Assembly (NCBI GenBank): GCA_039820585.1
Contig: JBCBPV010000011.1
Location: 9,390 to 73,389 of the forward strand
Origin: JBCBGF01 sp039820585
Lineage (GTDB): Bacteria > Pseudomonadota > Alphaproteobacteria > Rhodobacterales > Rhodobacteraceae
Length of the DNA stretch: 64,000 nt
Direction: 5' to 3'
A model generated the notes under the pieces. That model saw only the letters and a program-made list of their open reading frames with translations, made no database searches and had not been told where the DNA came from. Both the position numbers and the translations under genes were made by a program. The number at the start of each line of letters is the position of its first letter. Position 1 is the stretch's first letter. This document shows, one piece after another, positions 50,492 through 59,068 of this stretch.

Positions 50492-50719
50492 TTAACCGCG
50501 ATTGGCCACAGCTTCGCGGGCGGCGGAGGCTGCGATATCATCCATCTTGGCGGGGCTGATGCCCAGATCGTCCAGCTCACGCGTGCTCAGCGCTCCGAGT
50601 TCGCGCAGGGTCTGTGCGTAAGCGGCGCGATACGCCAGTGCGTCTTGAACGCGGCCAACAAGGCCACTGAAAAAGCCACCAAAACCGCCGAAGCGACGGG
50701 TGTCGTTGAAGTAGGTCAT
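50492..50719 (-). CDS. DUF1127 small protein
   Basis: 75 residues from the ATG at 50719 (AAGGAAAAG upstream). The C-terminal ALSTRELDDLGISPAKMDDI is the DUF1127 signature; an N-terminal Gly/Phe-rich part (RRFGGFGGFFSGLVGRVQDA) precedes it. In alphaproteobacteria such short proteins act in RNA metabolism and stress adaptation (CcaF1 in Rhodobacter sphaeroides is one). Divergent from the nitroreductase gene, with a palindrome between. Confidence 0.9.
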   Translation of the reverse strand: MTYFNDTRRFGGFGGFFSGLVGRVQDALAYRAAYAQTLRELGALSTRELDDLGISPAKMDDIAASAAREAVANRG

Positions 50720-50788
50720 CTGTCTTTTCCTTGGTTCGGGGGGCGGCCGTTTGACCGTCCGTTTGTCTGTTGCGAGGCACATGTATGC

Positions 50789-50809
50789 GATTGTTGCGAT
50801 CGCACAATC
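50789..50809. promoter_or_regulatory. Near-perfect palindrome between DUF1127 and nitroreductase genes
   Basis: GATTG, T, TGCGATCGCA, CAATC: a self-complementary 10-bp centre with matching 5-bp arms, offset by one T. It lies 70 bases upstream of the DUF1127 start and 99 bases upstream of the nitroreductase start, so either or both could be regulated from it. No cognate regulator is apparent. Confidence 0.45.
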
Positions 50810-50907
50810 ACCGTTTCTGCAAGGCCGCTATGACAGGATTGAATAGCCCGACGCGCCTTGACCCCGGCCCCTGGAATGCCGACATGGATGCTGTTGACGG
50901 AGAGCCT

Positions 50908-51477
50908 ATGCCCACACCAAATCCGAACGCGCTGGAGTTCCTGCGCACCCGCCGCTCGCGCCCGGCCAAGACGCTGACCACCCCGGTGCCGGATCGCGAC
51001 GCCCTGCACCCCCTCTTGGAAGCCGCCGCGCGCAGCCCCGATCACGGCAAGCTGGAACCCTGGCGCTTTATCGTGCTGGAACGCGCGGCACTGACCCGGT
51101 TGGCGGATGCGGTGCCCGTGCGCGCCGCGGTGCTTGGGGTAGACGGTGAAAAGATGCAGGCGCAGTTCGGCACCGCAGATCTGGCGGTGGCGGTGGTGTC
51201 TGCACCCAAACCGTCGGACAAGATCCCGCACGTGGAACAGGCGATGTCGGCGGGCGCGGTCTGTCTGGCTCTGTTGAACGCCGCGCTGGCGGCAGGATGG
51301 GGGGCCAATTGGCTGACCGGCTGGGCGGCGCATGATGCCGAATTCGTTCAGACGCATCTGGGCCTGACCCAGACGGAAACAATTGCCGGCTTTATCCATA
51401 TCGGCACCGAGACCGCGACGCCGCCAGAACGTCCACGTCCGGACCTGGGTGCAATCACGACCTGGGTTTCGGAATGA
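50908..51477 (+). CDS. Nitroreductase-family oxidoreductase
   Basis: 189 residues from the ATG at 50908 (GGAGAG upstream). FMN-binding features: FLRTRRSRPAKTL (phosphate-binding Arg), AAARSPDHGKLEPWRFIVLE, and a late GWGANWLTGWAAHD followed by LGLTQTETIAGFIHIGT. The class is closest to YdjA-type minimal nitroreductases. NAD(P)H-dependent reduction of an unknown acceptor. Overlaps the EI24 gene by ATGA. Confidence 0.92.
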   Translation: MPTPNPNALEFLRTRRSRPAKTLTTPVPDRDALHPLLEAAARSPDHGKLEPWRFIVLERAALTRLADAVPVRAAVLGVDGEKMQAQFGTADLAVAVVSAPKPSDKIPHVEQAMSAGAVCLALLNAALAAGWGANWLTGWAAHDAEFVQTHLGLTQTETIAGFIHIGTETATPPERPRPDLGAITTWVSE

Positions 51478-52172
51478 TTTTCAACGACTTCCTAAAGGCG
51501 CTGGGTCAGATGAGCGACCCGCGCTTTCGACGGGTGCTGTTCATCGGTCTGGGCTTGACGGTCGCGCTGTTGATCGGGGTGTATGCGCTGTTCTTAGGGC
51601 TTTTGAACTGGTTTTTCCCTGACACGCTGACCCTTCCCTTTCTGGGCGAGGTGACGTGGATCGACGATTTGCTGTCGGGCGCGTCGATCCTTTTGATGAT
51701 GGTCTTGTCGATCTTCCTGATGGTGCCCGTTGCGTCGGCCTTTACCTCACTGTTTCTGGATGATGTCGCCGACGCGGTGGAAGCCACCCATTTCCCAGGC
51801 CTGTCCCCTGCCCCGCGGGTCAGTTTCGCGGAAGGGCTGAGGGACAGTTTGAACTTTCTTGGTGTGCTGATCGCGGCGAACCTGGTCGCGCTGGTGGGAT
51901 ACCTGTTCCTGGGGCCGCTGGCACCGCTGGGCTTTATCGCGCTGAACGGGTTTCTTTTGGGGCGCGAGTATTTTCAACTGATCGCCCTGCGCCGCTTGGG
52001 CCGGGACGGTGCGAAAGCAGCGCGGCGGCGCCACGCGGTGCAGATCTGGGCTGCAGGCGCATTGATGGCCGCACCGCTAACCATCCCTATCGTGAACCTG
52101 CTGGTGCCTGTTCTGGGCGCGGCAACCTTTACCCATCTGTTCCACAGGCTGGAGGGGCAGCGCGCCGCCTAG
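51474..52172 (+). CDS. EI24-domain (CysZ-like) membrane protein
   Basis: 232 residues with four or five hydrophobic segments (VLFIGLGLTVALLIGVYALF, GASILLMMVLSIFLMVPVAS, LGVLIAANLVALVGYLFLGP and a C-terminal AGALMAAPLTIPIVNLLVPV). The FNDFLKALGQMSDPRFRRV start and the NGFLLGREYFQLIALRRLG loop are family signs. CysZ transports sulfate; other EI24 proteins have no known role, and no sulfur-assimilation gene adjoins it. Convergent with DUF1467 by 4 overlapping bases. Confidence 0.85.
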   Translation: MIFNDFLKALGQMSDPRFRRVLFIGLGLTVALLIGVYALFLGLLNWFFPDTLTLPFLGEVTWIDDLLSGASILLMMVLSIFLMVPVASAFTSLFLDDVADAVEATHFPGLSPAPRVSFAEGLRDSLNFLGVLIAANLVALVGYLFLGPLAPLGFIALNGFLLGREYFQLIALRRLGRDGAKAARRRHAVQIWAAGALMAAPLTIPIVNLLVPVLGAATFTHLFHRLEGQRAA

Positions 52173-52453
52173 CCAGGCTCGCCCGCGGGCCCCATCCGGT
52201 CGAACCAGTCGATGTCCCGCACGGTGATCACGCCGGAAAAGATGACCGCGGCCAAGATCACCCAAATCACGGCCGCAATCATTGTGACCAGCTTTGCCTT
52301 CTTGCGCATGTTCAGGTTCGCTGGCGCGCTGGCATGGGTGCCGGGTTCAACCTTGCCCTGGTCGCCCTGGGTTTCCAGCCGGATCGGGAGCACGACAAAC
52401 AGCACCATGAACCAGATCACCGCATAGAGCACGAGGCCCGAGACAATGCCCAT
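52169..52453 (-). CDS. DUF1467 membrane protein
   Basis: 94 residues with two hydrophobic helices (GLVLYAVIWFMVLFVVLPI and KLVTMIAAVIWVILAAVIFS) joined by a polar loop (QGDQGKVEPGTHASAPAN), the DUF1467 layout. It follows the methylmalonyl-CoA epimerase gene with a TGATG overlap, the usual neighbour pair in this order. Role unknown. Confidence 0.88.
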   Translation of the reverse strand: MGIVSGLVLYAVIWFMVLFVVLPIRLETQGDQGKVEPGTHASAPANLNMRKKAKLVTMIAAVIWVILAAVIFSGVITVRDIDWFDRMGPAGEPG

Positions 52454-52857
52454 CAGACCTGCTCCAGCTCCACCAAGGTGCCTGTGAAGTCTTTGGGATG
52501 GAGGAACAAAACGGGCTTTCCATGGGCGCCGATCTTGGGCTCTCCATCGCCTAGAACCCGTGCGCCAGAGGCCTTCAGCTGGTCGCGGGCGGCCAGGATA
52601 TCGTCAACCTCGTAACAGACGTGGTGAATGCCGCCAGATGGGTTTTTTTCCAGAAAGCCTGTAATCGGAGAGCCTTCGCCAAGAGGGTACAAAAGCTCGA
52701 TCTTGGTGTTCGGCAACTCGATGAACACCACTGTCACCCCGTGATCGGGCTCATCTTGCGGCGGACCGACTGTGGCGCCAAGCGTATCACGGTACTGCGC
52801 CGACGCGGCCTCAAGATCGGGCACTGCGATGGCCACGTGGTTCAAGCGTCCAATCAT
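52453..52857 (-). CDS. mce: Methylmalonyl-CoA epimerase
   Basis: 134 residues, VOC fold. Converts (S)- to (R)-methylmalonyl-CoA, the step after propionyl-CoA carboxylase. Metal ligands: H in RLNHVAIAVPDLE, the Glu region around TKIELLYPLGE, H in GGIHHVCYEVDDI and the late Glu in GTLVELEQV; KPVLFLHPKDFTG is also typical. It is about 47 kb from pccBA here; no methylmalonyl-CoA mutase gene is in the window. Confidence 0.94.
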   Translation of the reverse strand: MIGRLNHVAIAVPDLEAASAQYRDTLGATVGPPQDEPDHGVTVVFIELPNTKIELLYPLGEGSPITGFLEKNPSGGIHHVCYEVDDILAARDQLKASGARVLGDGEPKIGAHGKPVLFLHPKDFTGTLVELEQV

Positions 52858-53003
52858 TGCGCGTCTCCCCGGCTCGCAAGTGTTGCGGTTTTATGGGCAA
52901 GACCGCCCCCAAGGGCAAGCGGCGGCAGGTCGCAGGCAGGCCGGTTAACCCCGCATTAGGCGAGACCGGTCAAAGTTGCCGGCAGAGCAGTGGAGGAACC
53001 ACC

Positions 53004-53723
53004 ATGCCAGAGACCATCGATAAGATCCTGATCGGGCAGAAACCCACCCGCGAGCGGCCACTTTTGGGCCAGACGGTTCTGGTGATTGAAGACAGTCGCT
53101 TCGCATCTGAAGCGCTACGATTGATGTGCCTGAGATCCGGGGCACGGATCCGGCGGGCCAATAGCGTGGCGTCGGCCACCCGGCATCTGTCCACCTACCA
53201 CCCGTCGGTGGCCATTGTAGACCTGGGCCTGCCCGATGGCAGCGGGCTGAGCTTGATTGAGGCGATGGCGTCGGCACAACCGCGGGTGCCGGTGATCTTA
53301 GCAACCTCGGGTGACGATGGTGCAGTGGATGCCGCGCGGGACGCGGGCGCTGACGGGTACCTGCCGAAACCAATGACCAGCCTGGCGGCCTTTCAAGCGG
53401 CGATCTTGGCGCATTTGCCCGCCAAGTTTGGCATGGTCCCGCTGCGCGCTGTGGATGACCCAGACCTGGCCCCCGACATGCTGGCCTTTCGCGATGATCT
53501 GACGCGGGCGGCGGAAGTGGCCAAGGCCGGAACTGATCACAAAACATTGGGTTACTTGGCACAATTCCTGCAGGGGTTGGCGAAGACGGCGGGCGACGAT
53601 CCGCTGGAACAGGCGGCGGTGGAACTGGGCGAGGCGTTGAAGGCCGGTACCAAGGCCGGGCCGTCACTGAACCGTCTGGCCGGATTGATCAAGTCGCGAC
53701 TGCGGGCGCCAGTATCGGTTTAA
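53004..53723 (+). CDS. Response regulator with receiver domain and helical C-terminus
   Basis: 239 residues from the ATG at 53004 (GGAGG seven bases upstream). Receiver domain about 24-145: acidic pair E29-D30, phosphorylated D73 (VAIVDLGLPDGSG), T101 (LATSGDDG) and K122 (GYLPKPM). The remaining 90 residues are helical and lack any DNA-binding signature (DLTRAAEVAKAG, LAQFLQGLAKTAGDDPLEQA), so the output may be protein-protein contact or phosphotransfer. No adjacent histidine kinase. Confidence 0.88.
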   Translation: MPETIDKILIGQKPTRERPLLGQTVLVIEDSRFASEALRLMCLRSGARIRRANSVASATRHLSTYHPSVAIVDLGLPDGSGLSLIEAMASAQPRVPVILATSGDDGAVDAARDAGADGYLPKPMTSLAAFQAAILAHLPAKFGMVPLRAVDDPDLAPDMLAFRDDLTRAAEVAKAGTDHKTLGYLAQFLQGLAKTAGDDPLEQAAVELGEALKAGTKAGPSLNRLAGLIKSRLRAPVSV

Positions 53724-54454
53724 GTGGTCGCGGCCAGCGTTGGATCTGCGCTGACCCGGATGTCACGGGTTAGCTCAGACAGGGACATGATCTGCTGGCC
53801 ATTTGCGTCAAAATTGGAAGGTGTCAGCCAAGCATCATAAGCCGCCTCGAGAGCTGGCCACTCGCTGTCGATAGCGGCGAACCAAGCGGTGTCGCGGTTG
53901 CGCCCTTTCATCACGGCGGCTTGCCGAAAAACGCCTTCATAGCTAAGGCCCAGCCGCTCTGCCGCCCGGCGTGAGGCCAAGTTTAACGCGTTGCATTTCC
54001 ATTCAAACCGGCGATACCCCATCTCAAACGCCCAGCGGATCATCAGTGTCATCGCCTCAGTTGCAGCCACCGTGCGCTGCAATTCGGCTGAGAAGTTGAT
54101 GTGGCCCAGCTCAATCGACCCCGCCTCTGGCGCGATCCTGAGATAGCTCATCACGCCAGACGCCCGGTCCGTGTCATACGGGCGCACGGCGAAAAACACG
54201 GGATCGCCGAGCCCTTCCATCCCGCGCACCCAACGCTGGTAGGCGCCGGGGCTGTCGAAGGGGCCGTATGGCAGATAGTCCCAGATAGCGGGATCGGCGC
54301 TATTGGCGCGGTGCAGATCCACCGCCTGACGACTGGCCGACAGGGGTTCCACCGCGCAGGTGCGCCCGGTCAGCAAGCAGCGCGCGGGGCGCGGCGGCGG
54401 AGTCCAATCCGGCACCGGCTGGCCCAATTGCGGCTGAGATTTCACGTCGTCCAT
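53720..54454 (-). CDS. GNAT-family N-acetyltransferase
   Basis: 244 residues from the ATG at 54454. RimJ/RimL-like: LTGRTCAVEPLSASRQAVDL at the start, SYLRIAPEAGSIELGHINFS in the beta-bulge region, MTLMIRWAFEMGYRRFEWKC and NLASRRAAERLGLSYEGVFR, a family signature. A GTG at 54511 overlapping the upstream stop is possible but lacks a ribosome site. Acceptor unknown; homologues acetylate protein N-termini or small amines. Confidence 0.9.
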   Translation of the reverse strand: MDDVKSQPQLGQPVPDWTPPPRPARCLLTGRTCAVEPLSASRQAVDLHRANSADPAIWDYLPYGPFDSPGAYQRWVRGMEGLGDPVFFAVRPYDTDRASGVMSYLRIAPEAGSIELGHINFSAELQRTVAATEAMTLMIRWAFEMGYRRFEWKCNALNLASRRAAERLGLSYEGVFRQAAVMKGRNRDTAWFAAIDSEWPALEAAYDAWLTPSNFDANGQQIMSLSELTRDIRVSADPTLAATT

Positions 54455-54507
54455 CTTGCGTCCACCGCCCTGCGATAGCAGCGGGGCGGCAGCGGCGCAA
54501 ACCCTCG

Positions 54508-55713
54508 TCACAAGAGCAGGCCGGGATCCTCGCCCATGTCGAGCCCGGGAAAGACGGTGCGTTCAAGAACGGAACGCTCCATCCCGAACGCCCCCCGCAT
54601 CGCCCAGGCGGCCACGGCGCGCACATCACCCGTGGGCATCAGGTCGCGGCGATCATAGAGGTTTGGCTCATCAAGCCCCGGCCAGCGCCCGTAAACCCGC
54701 CCGCCCCGCACAGCCCCCCCGGCCAGCAGCATGGCACCGCCCGTGCCGTGGTCCGTCCCGCCAGACCCATTGATCCGCACCGTGCGCCCGAACTCAGTCA
54801 TCGCCAGAACAGTGGTTTTCGACCAGTTCGCCCCCAGCCCCTGTTTCAGCGCGAGGATTACATCCGCCAGGCGTTCCAGCCGCCGGGTCAGCGGCCCGTC
54901 CTGATCGCGATGTGTATCCCAGCCAGTGACTGAGAAAGCCGCAATCCGCGTGTCACGGTTCAAACGGTCGGCGGCGAAGGCGGCAAGCGCGCGTTCGGAC
55001 CGCCCGCCCTGCTCTTCCATCATCGCCATCATCTCATCGCCCGCAACCTCCCCCCGGTCCGCCTCGGCCACGAGCCCGTTGGCCAGCGTCATCGCCTGAT
55101 CCGATGCCGCGTGGAACAGCGGGTCGTCCTCGTAGAGATGGCCCAAAAGCAGCTCAGCCTGCGGGGTCAACGCCAGTCGTAGCGATGGCGCCCAGTTCGC
55201 AACCTCGGCCGCGCCCGACAGGATCTTCAGGTTGCCCTGCCCGATGGCAAAGGCCGTCTGCCCCTCCAGCCCCGGCACGGTTTGCAGCATCCGGTTCAGC
55301 CAGCCGTCCCGCGCAATCGGCGCATCCATCGCTGTGCCCGCCTCGAGCAGATCCTGCCCATCGAAATGGCTGCGCTTGTTACGATAGGGTGTGGAGACCG
55401 CCTGCACAAACCCCAACTGGCCCGCCTGCCACAGGGGCGACAGGGCGCTAAGCCCCGGGTGCATCTCATAAAACCCGTCCAACGCCACACCATCACCACC
55501 GATGCCAGGGCGCACCGCCGAAAACTCTGGATCGCCCACGGGCCGCACCGCGTCGAGCCCATCCATGCCTCCACGCAGGATCAGCACCACCAACCGGGCA
55601 TCCCAGGGCGCGGCAGCGAAAGTCATCGACGTCATTAAGGGATGCGCAGCGGCGGAACAGGCCGTTACGCCCGCGCCTTTCAGCATGCCGCGCCGTGTCA
55701 GAAGATCATTCAT
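54508..55713 (-). CDS. DUF1501 exported protein (Tat substrate)
   Basis: 401 residues. N-terminal twin-arginine signal (LLTRRGMLKGAGVTACSAAA) then LVVLILRGGMDGLDAVRPVG, the DUF1501 entry; WDTHRDQDGPLTRRLERLAD and MTEFGRTVRINGSGGTDHGT follow, with alkaline-phosphatase-fold features (His and Asp clusters). It always pairs with DUF1800 in many bacteria, here 9 bases downstream of it. Function unknown; export folded through Tat implies a cofactor or metal. Confidence 0.92.
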   Translation of the reverse strand: MNDLLTRRGMLKGAGVTACSAAAHPLMTSMTFAAAPWDARLVVLILRGGMDGLDAVRPVGDPEFSAVRPGIGGDGVALDGFYEMHPGLSALSPLWQAGQLGFVQAVSTPYRNKRSHFDGQDLLEAGTAMDAPIARDGWLNRMLQTVPGLEGQTAFAIGQGNLKILSGAAEVANWAPSLRLALTPQAELLLGHLYEDDPLFHAASDQAMTLANGLVAEADRGEVAGDEMMAMMEEQGGRSERALAAFAADRLNRDTRIAAFSVTGWDTHRDQDGPLTRRLERLADVILALKQGLGANWSKTTVLAMTEFGRTVRINGSGGTDHGTGGAMLLAGGAVRGGRVYGRWPGLDEPNLYDRRDLMPTGDVRAVAAWAMRGAFGMERSVLERTVFPGLDMGEDPGLLL

Positions 55714-55722
55714 ATCCCTCTC

Positions 55723-57075
55723 CTACCTGCGATTGAACTCGGGCGAGGCCAGCACCAGCGCCAGCGCCTCATCCCGCGTTTCCGCCACGCCCACCGCCCA
55801 GAGCAGCCGATCGGATGCCGCATCGCCTAGAGCGCGGGCGGCAAAGGCCTGCGTATCGCCCACCCGCTCGGTCACATGGCGCGCGGCCTCAAACGCCCAG
55901 ACAATCCGGTTGGCCAGGCCCAGCGGCGTGACCCAATGCGCGGCGTCTTCCGGCCAACCATCAGGCCCGGTCGCGCCCATGAAGGGTTGGCCCATATCGC
56001 GCAACGGGTTGGCAAAGTTGCGCCGCACATCGCGGAGGGGTACCTCCATCAGCTCATCCCCGCTGATGCCCAACGCGGTGATGGTTGCGCCAAAGAAATC
56101 ATGGGGCTGGCGCACCTTGGTCAACGGCGCGTCCCAGGCGGCGGGGTGCTCTAGCATCGCCTCGGTCGTCGCCAGCAGGTCGCCACCGGTGTCGATCCAT
56201 GCTCTCTCCATGGCCTCAACCAAGGTAGGTTCCGGTTCATCAGCTACGAAATGCACAGCAAGCTTCCGCGCCACATGCGCCGCGGTCGCGGGATGCACGG
56301 CCAGATCTTCCAGCACCGCGTGGATCGGCTCCAGCGACGGCCGCCCGCCGTACGACCGGCCCAGCACCGTCTCGGCCCCAGGCTCCACGATCCCCCGCCG
56401 GAAGACAAAGCCCTTGCCTTGGCTTCCGCTCAGCCCCGTGAACAGCTTGGCCAATTGGGTTACATCCCTCTGACGATAGGGCCCAGCCACCCCCAGCGTG
56501 TGCAGCTCCAGCACCTCGCGCGCGAGGTTTTCGTTCAACCCCCGCCCCCGCCGCTGCCCCACGCGAGAGTTTGGCCCGACCGAGGCGATCTGATCGAGGT
56601 AGATCAACATCAAGGGATGGGTCACCACCGCCTTTAGCATGTCGGAAAAGCGCCCGGTCACATGGGGCCGGATCGCGCTGTCGATGTAATCGGGCACCGC
56701 CGCCCGGATGCCGAGGTTTGTAGGCACAGCCGTAAAATGATCCGCCCAGAACCAGGTCATCCGCTCTCGCAGGGGATCATCGGTCTCGGCAATCCGGGCA
56801 AACCCGCCCATCAACGCAGTGCCAAACATCTCGGCCAGCTGGTTGCGCGCCTGCCTGTCTGTTGCCTCGCTACCGCCATTTCGTGCCGCCTCGCGGGCTT
56901 TGCGATAGGCTTGGCCTGCGTCGATTGCTGCGTCGATCCCGGGCGTGGGATAGTGCCCCACCATCTGGTCGCCGCGCCGCAGCCGCGCGATATGGGTGGC
57001 TGCATCTGGTGGCACATCGCGGCCGGCCGGGCCATAGCCAAACCGAATTGCCGATACCGTCGCTTCCGAGATCAT
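55723..57075 (-). CDS. DUF1800 protein
   Basis: 450 residues. Helical protein with FGYGPAGRDVPPDAATHIAR near the start, RERMTWFWADHFTAVPTNLG, ENLAREVLELHTLGVAGPYR and AHVARKLAVHFVADEPEPTL, the DUF1800 signatures. No signal peptide is visible. Partner gene of DUF1501 in the same operon. Role unknown; probably acts with the exported partner. Confidence 0.92.
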   Translation of the reverse strand: MISEATVSAIRFGYGPAGRDVPPDAATHIARLRRGDQMVGHYPTPGIDAAIDAGQAYRKAREAARNGGSEATDRQARNQLAEMFGTALMGGFARIAETDDPLRERMTWFWADHFTAVPTNLGIRAAVPDYIDSAIRPHVTGRFSDMLKAVVTHPLMLIYLDQIASVGPNSRVGQRRGRGLNENLAREVLELHTLGVAGPYRQRDVTQLAKLFTGLSGSQGKGFVFRRGIVEPGAETVLGRSYGGRPSLEPIHAVLEDLAVHPATAAHVARKLAVHFVADEPEPTLVEAMERAWIDTGGDLLATTEAMLEHPAAWDAPLTKVRQPHDFFGATITALGISGDELMEVPLRDVRRNFANPLRDMGQPFMGATGPDGWPEDAAHWVTPLGLANRIVWAFEAARHVTERVGDTQAFAARALGDAASDRLLWAVGVAETRDEALALVLASPEFNRR

Positions 57076-57174
57076 CGCTCTCTCCCGCCGCTCAGTTCAG
57101 GACATCTTGCGTGGATACTACGGCGGAAGTTTGAAATTCCGTCGCGCGACGCGCCTGCAACGGATTTTCGGCGG

Positions 57175-58950
57175 CTATTCGCGCGGCAAAACCCGCAGGC
57201 CCAGTTCCATCAACTGGTCCGGGGTGGGTTCAGACGGCGCCCCCATCATCAGATCTTCGGCCCGCTGGTTCATCGGGAACATGATGACCTCGCGAATGTT
57301 CGCCTCATCGGCAAGCAGCATGACCATGCGGTCGATCCCCAGCGCACAGCCCCCATGCGGCGGCGCGCCAAATTTGAAGGCATTGACCATGCCGCCAAAG
57401 CGTTTCTCCACTTCATCCGCGCCGTACCCCGCGAGCGCGAAGGCCTTGTACATGATCTCCAGCTTGTGGTTCCGGATCGCACCCGACACCAGCTCATACC
57501 CGTTGCAGGCCAGGTCATATTGATAGCCCAGAACGTCGAGCGGATCGCCCTCCAACGCCTCAATCCCGCCTTGCGGCATGGAAAACGGGTTGTGCGAGAA
57601 ATCGATCTCGCCGGTCTCACCATCGGCTTCATACATCGGGAAATCAACGATCCAGCAAAAGGCAAATCGGTCTTGCTCGGTCAGGTTCAGCTCTTCGCCG
57701 ATCACCAACCGCGCCCGGCCCGCGACGGCCTCAAAACTCGCAGGCTTGCCACCAAGAAAAAACGCCGCATCGCCCACTCCGAGGTCCAGCTCCTGACGGA
57801 TCGCCTCTGTCCGTTCGTGGCCGATGTTCTTCGCTAGGGGTCCAGCCGCCTCCATGCCCCCCTCCGCCTCGCGCCAGAAGATATACCCCATCCCCGGCAG
57901 ACCCTCTTTCTGCGCATAGGTGTTCATCCGGTCACAGAACTTGCGCGACCCGCCACCTTTCGCGGGAATGGCCCGGATCTCGGTCCCCTCCTGCTCCAAC
58001 AGCTTGGCGAAGATGGCGAAGTTCGAGCCACGGAAATGCTCGGACACCACCTGCATCTTTATAGGATTTCGCAGATCCGGCTTGTCGGTCCCGTACCACT
58101 TCATCGCATCGGCATAGGCGATCCGCGGCCAGTCTGTGTCGACCTTGCGCCCGCCGCCGAAAGCCTCAAACGCGCCGCGCAGGACGGGCTCCATCGTGGC
58201 AAAGATCTCGTCCTGCTCGACAAAGCTCATCTCCATGTCGAGCTGGTAGAAGTCGGTGGGCGAGCGATCTGCGCGCGGATCTTCATCGCGGAAACAGGGG
58301 GCGATCTGGAAATACTTATCGAACCCCGACACCATGATAAGCTGCTTGAACTGCTGCGGCGCCTGGGGCAGCGCATAGAACCGGCCGGGATGCAGCCGCG
58401 AGGGCACCAGAAAATCGCGCGCGCCTTCGGGCGAAGAGGCGGTGATCACTGGCGTCTGAAACTCGGTAAACCCGGTGTCCCACATCCGCTTGCGCAGATC
58501 CGCCACCACGCGCGAGCGCAACATGATGTTTTCATGCAGCTTTTCCCGCCGCAGATCGAGGAACCGGTACCGCAGCCGCGTTTCCTCTGGGTACTCCTGA
58601 TCACCAAACACCATCAACGGCAGTTCTTCCGCTGCACCCAGCACTTCCATATCGCGGACAAACACCTCGATCTCGCCGGTGGGGATCTTGGGGTTCACCA
58701 GGTTTTCGTCTCGCGCCTTCACCTCGCCATCGATGCGAATGCACCACTCGCTACGTACCGCCTCGATCTGGGAAAACACCGGGCTGTCGGGATCGGCCAG
58801 CACCTGCGTCATCCCGTAGTGGTCGCGCAGGTCGATAAACAGCACGCCACCATGGTCGCGCACGCGGTGCACCCAGCCTGCCAGACGCACGGTCTGGCCC
58901 ACATGGGCGGCGTTCAGGTCGGCGCAGGTGTGGCTGCGAAAGGCGTGCAT
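57175..58950 (-). CDS. aspS: Aspartyl-tRNA synthetase, probably non-discriminating
   Basis: 591 residues, bacterial-type AspRS. OB-fold anticodon-binding domain (TVRLAGWVHRVRDHGGVLFI), class II motifs 2 (QIAPCFRDEDPRADRSP) and 3 (GGCALGIDRMVMLLADE), and a GAD insertion in between. It charges tRNA-Asp, and in organisms lacking asparaginyl-tRNA synthetase also tRNA-Asn for GatCAB. It lies downstream of bchJ on the same strand with a repeat element between. Confidence 0.97.
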   Translation of the reverse strand: MHAFRSHTCADLNAAHVGQTVRLAGWVHRVRDHGGVLFIDLRDHYGMTQVLADPDSPVFSQIEAVRSEWCIRIDGEVKARDENLVNPKIPTGEIEVFVRDMEVLGAAEELPLMVFGDQEYPEETRLRYRFLDLRREKLHENIMLRSRVVADLRKRMWDTGFTEFQTPVITASSPEGARDFLVPSRLHPGRFYALPQAPQQFKQLIMVSGFDKYFQIAPCFRDEDPRADRSPTDFYQLDMEMSFVEQDEIFATMEPVLRGAFEAFGGGRKVDTDWPRIAYADAMKWYGTDKPDLRNPIKMQVVSEHFRGSNFAIFAKLLEQEGTEIRAIPAKGGGSRKFCDRMNTYAQKEGLPGMGYIFWREAEGGMEAAGPLAKNIGHERTEAIRQELDLGVGDAAFFLGGKPASFEAVAGRARLVIGEELNLTEQDRFAFCWIVDFPMYEADGETGEIDFSHNPFSMPQGGIEALEGDPLDVLGYQYDLACNGYELVSGAIRNHKLEIMYKAFALAGYGADEVEKRFGGMVNAFKFGAPPHGGCALGIDRMVMLLADEANIREVIMFPMNQRAEDLMMGAPSEPTPDQLMELGLRVLPRE

Positions 58951-59027
58951 GGAGCGGTCCCTCGGGAAGACAATCAGGTTCGCGCCGATACATACGGGGC
59001 AGCGGTGGAAGTCAACCCGGCCCCCTC

Positions 59028-59068
59028 TTTGGTCAACAAATATCCCGGGGTCCGGGGCAGAGCCCCGG
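59028..59068 (-). repeat. 3'-end repeat element after bchJ
   Basis: TTTGGTC, three bases, AAATATCCCGGGG, then CCGGGGC-AGA-GCCCCGG (59052-59068). On the minus strand the hairpin starts at the base after the bchJ stop and is followed by GGGATATTT and GACCAAA. Terminator-like, separating bchEJ from aspS. Confidence 0.72.
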
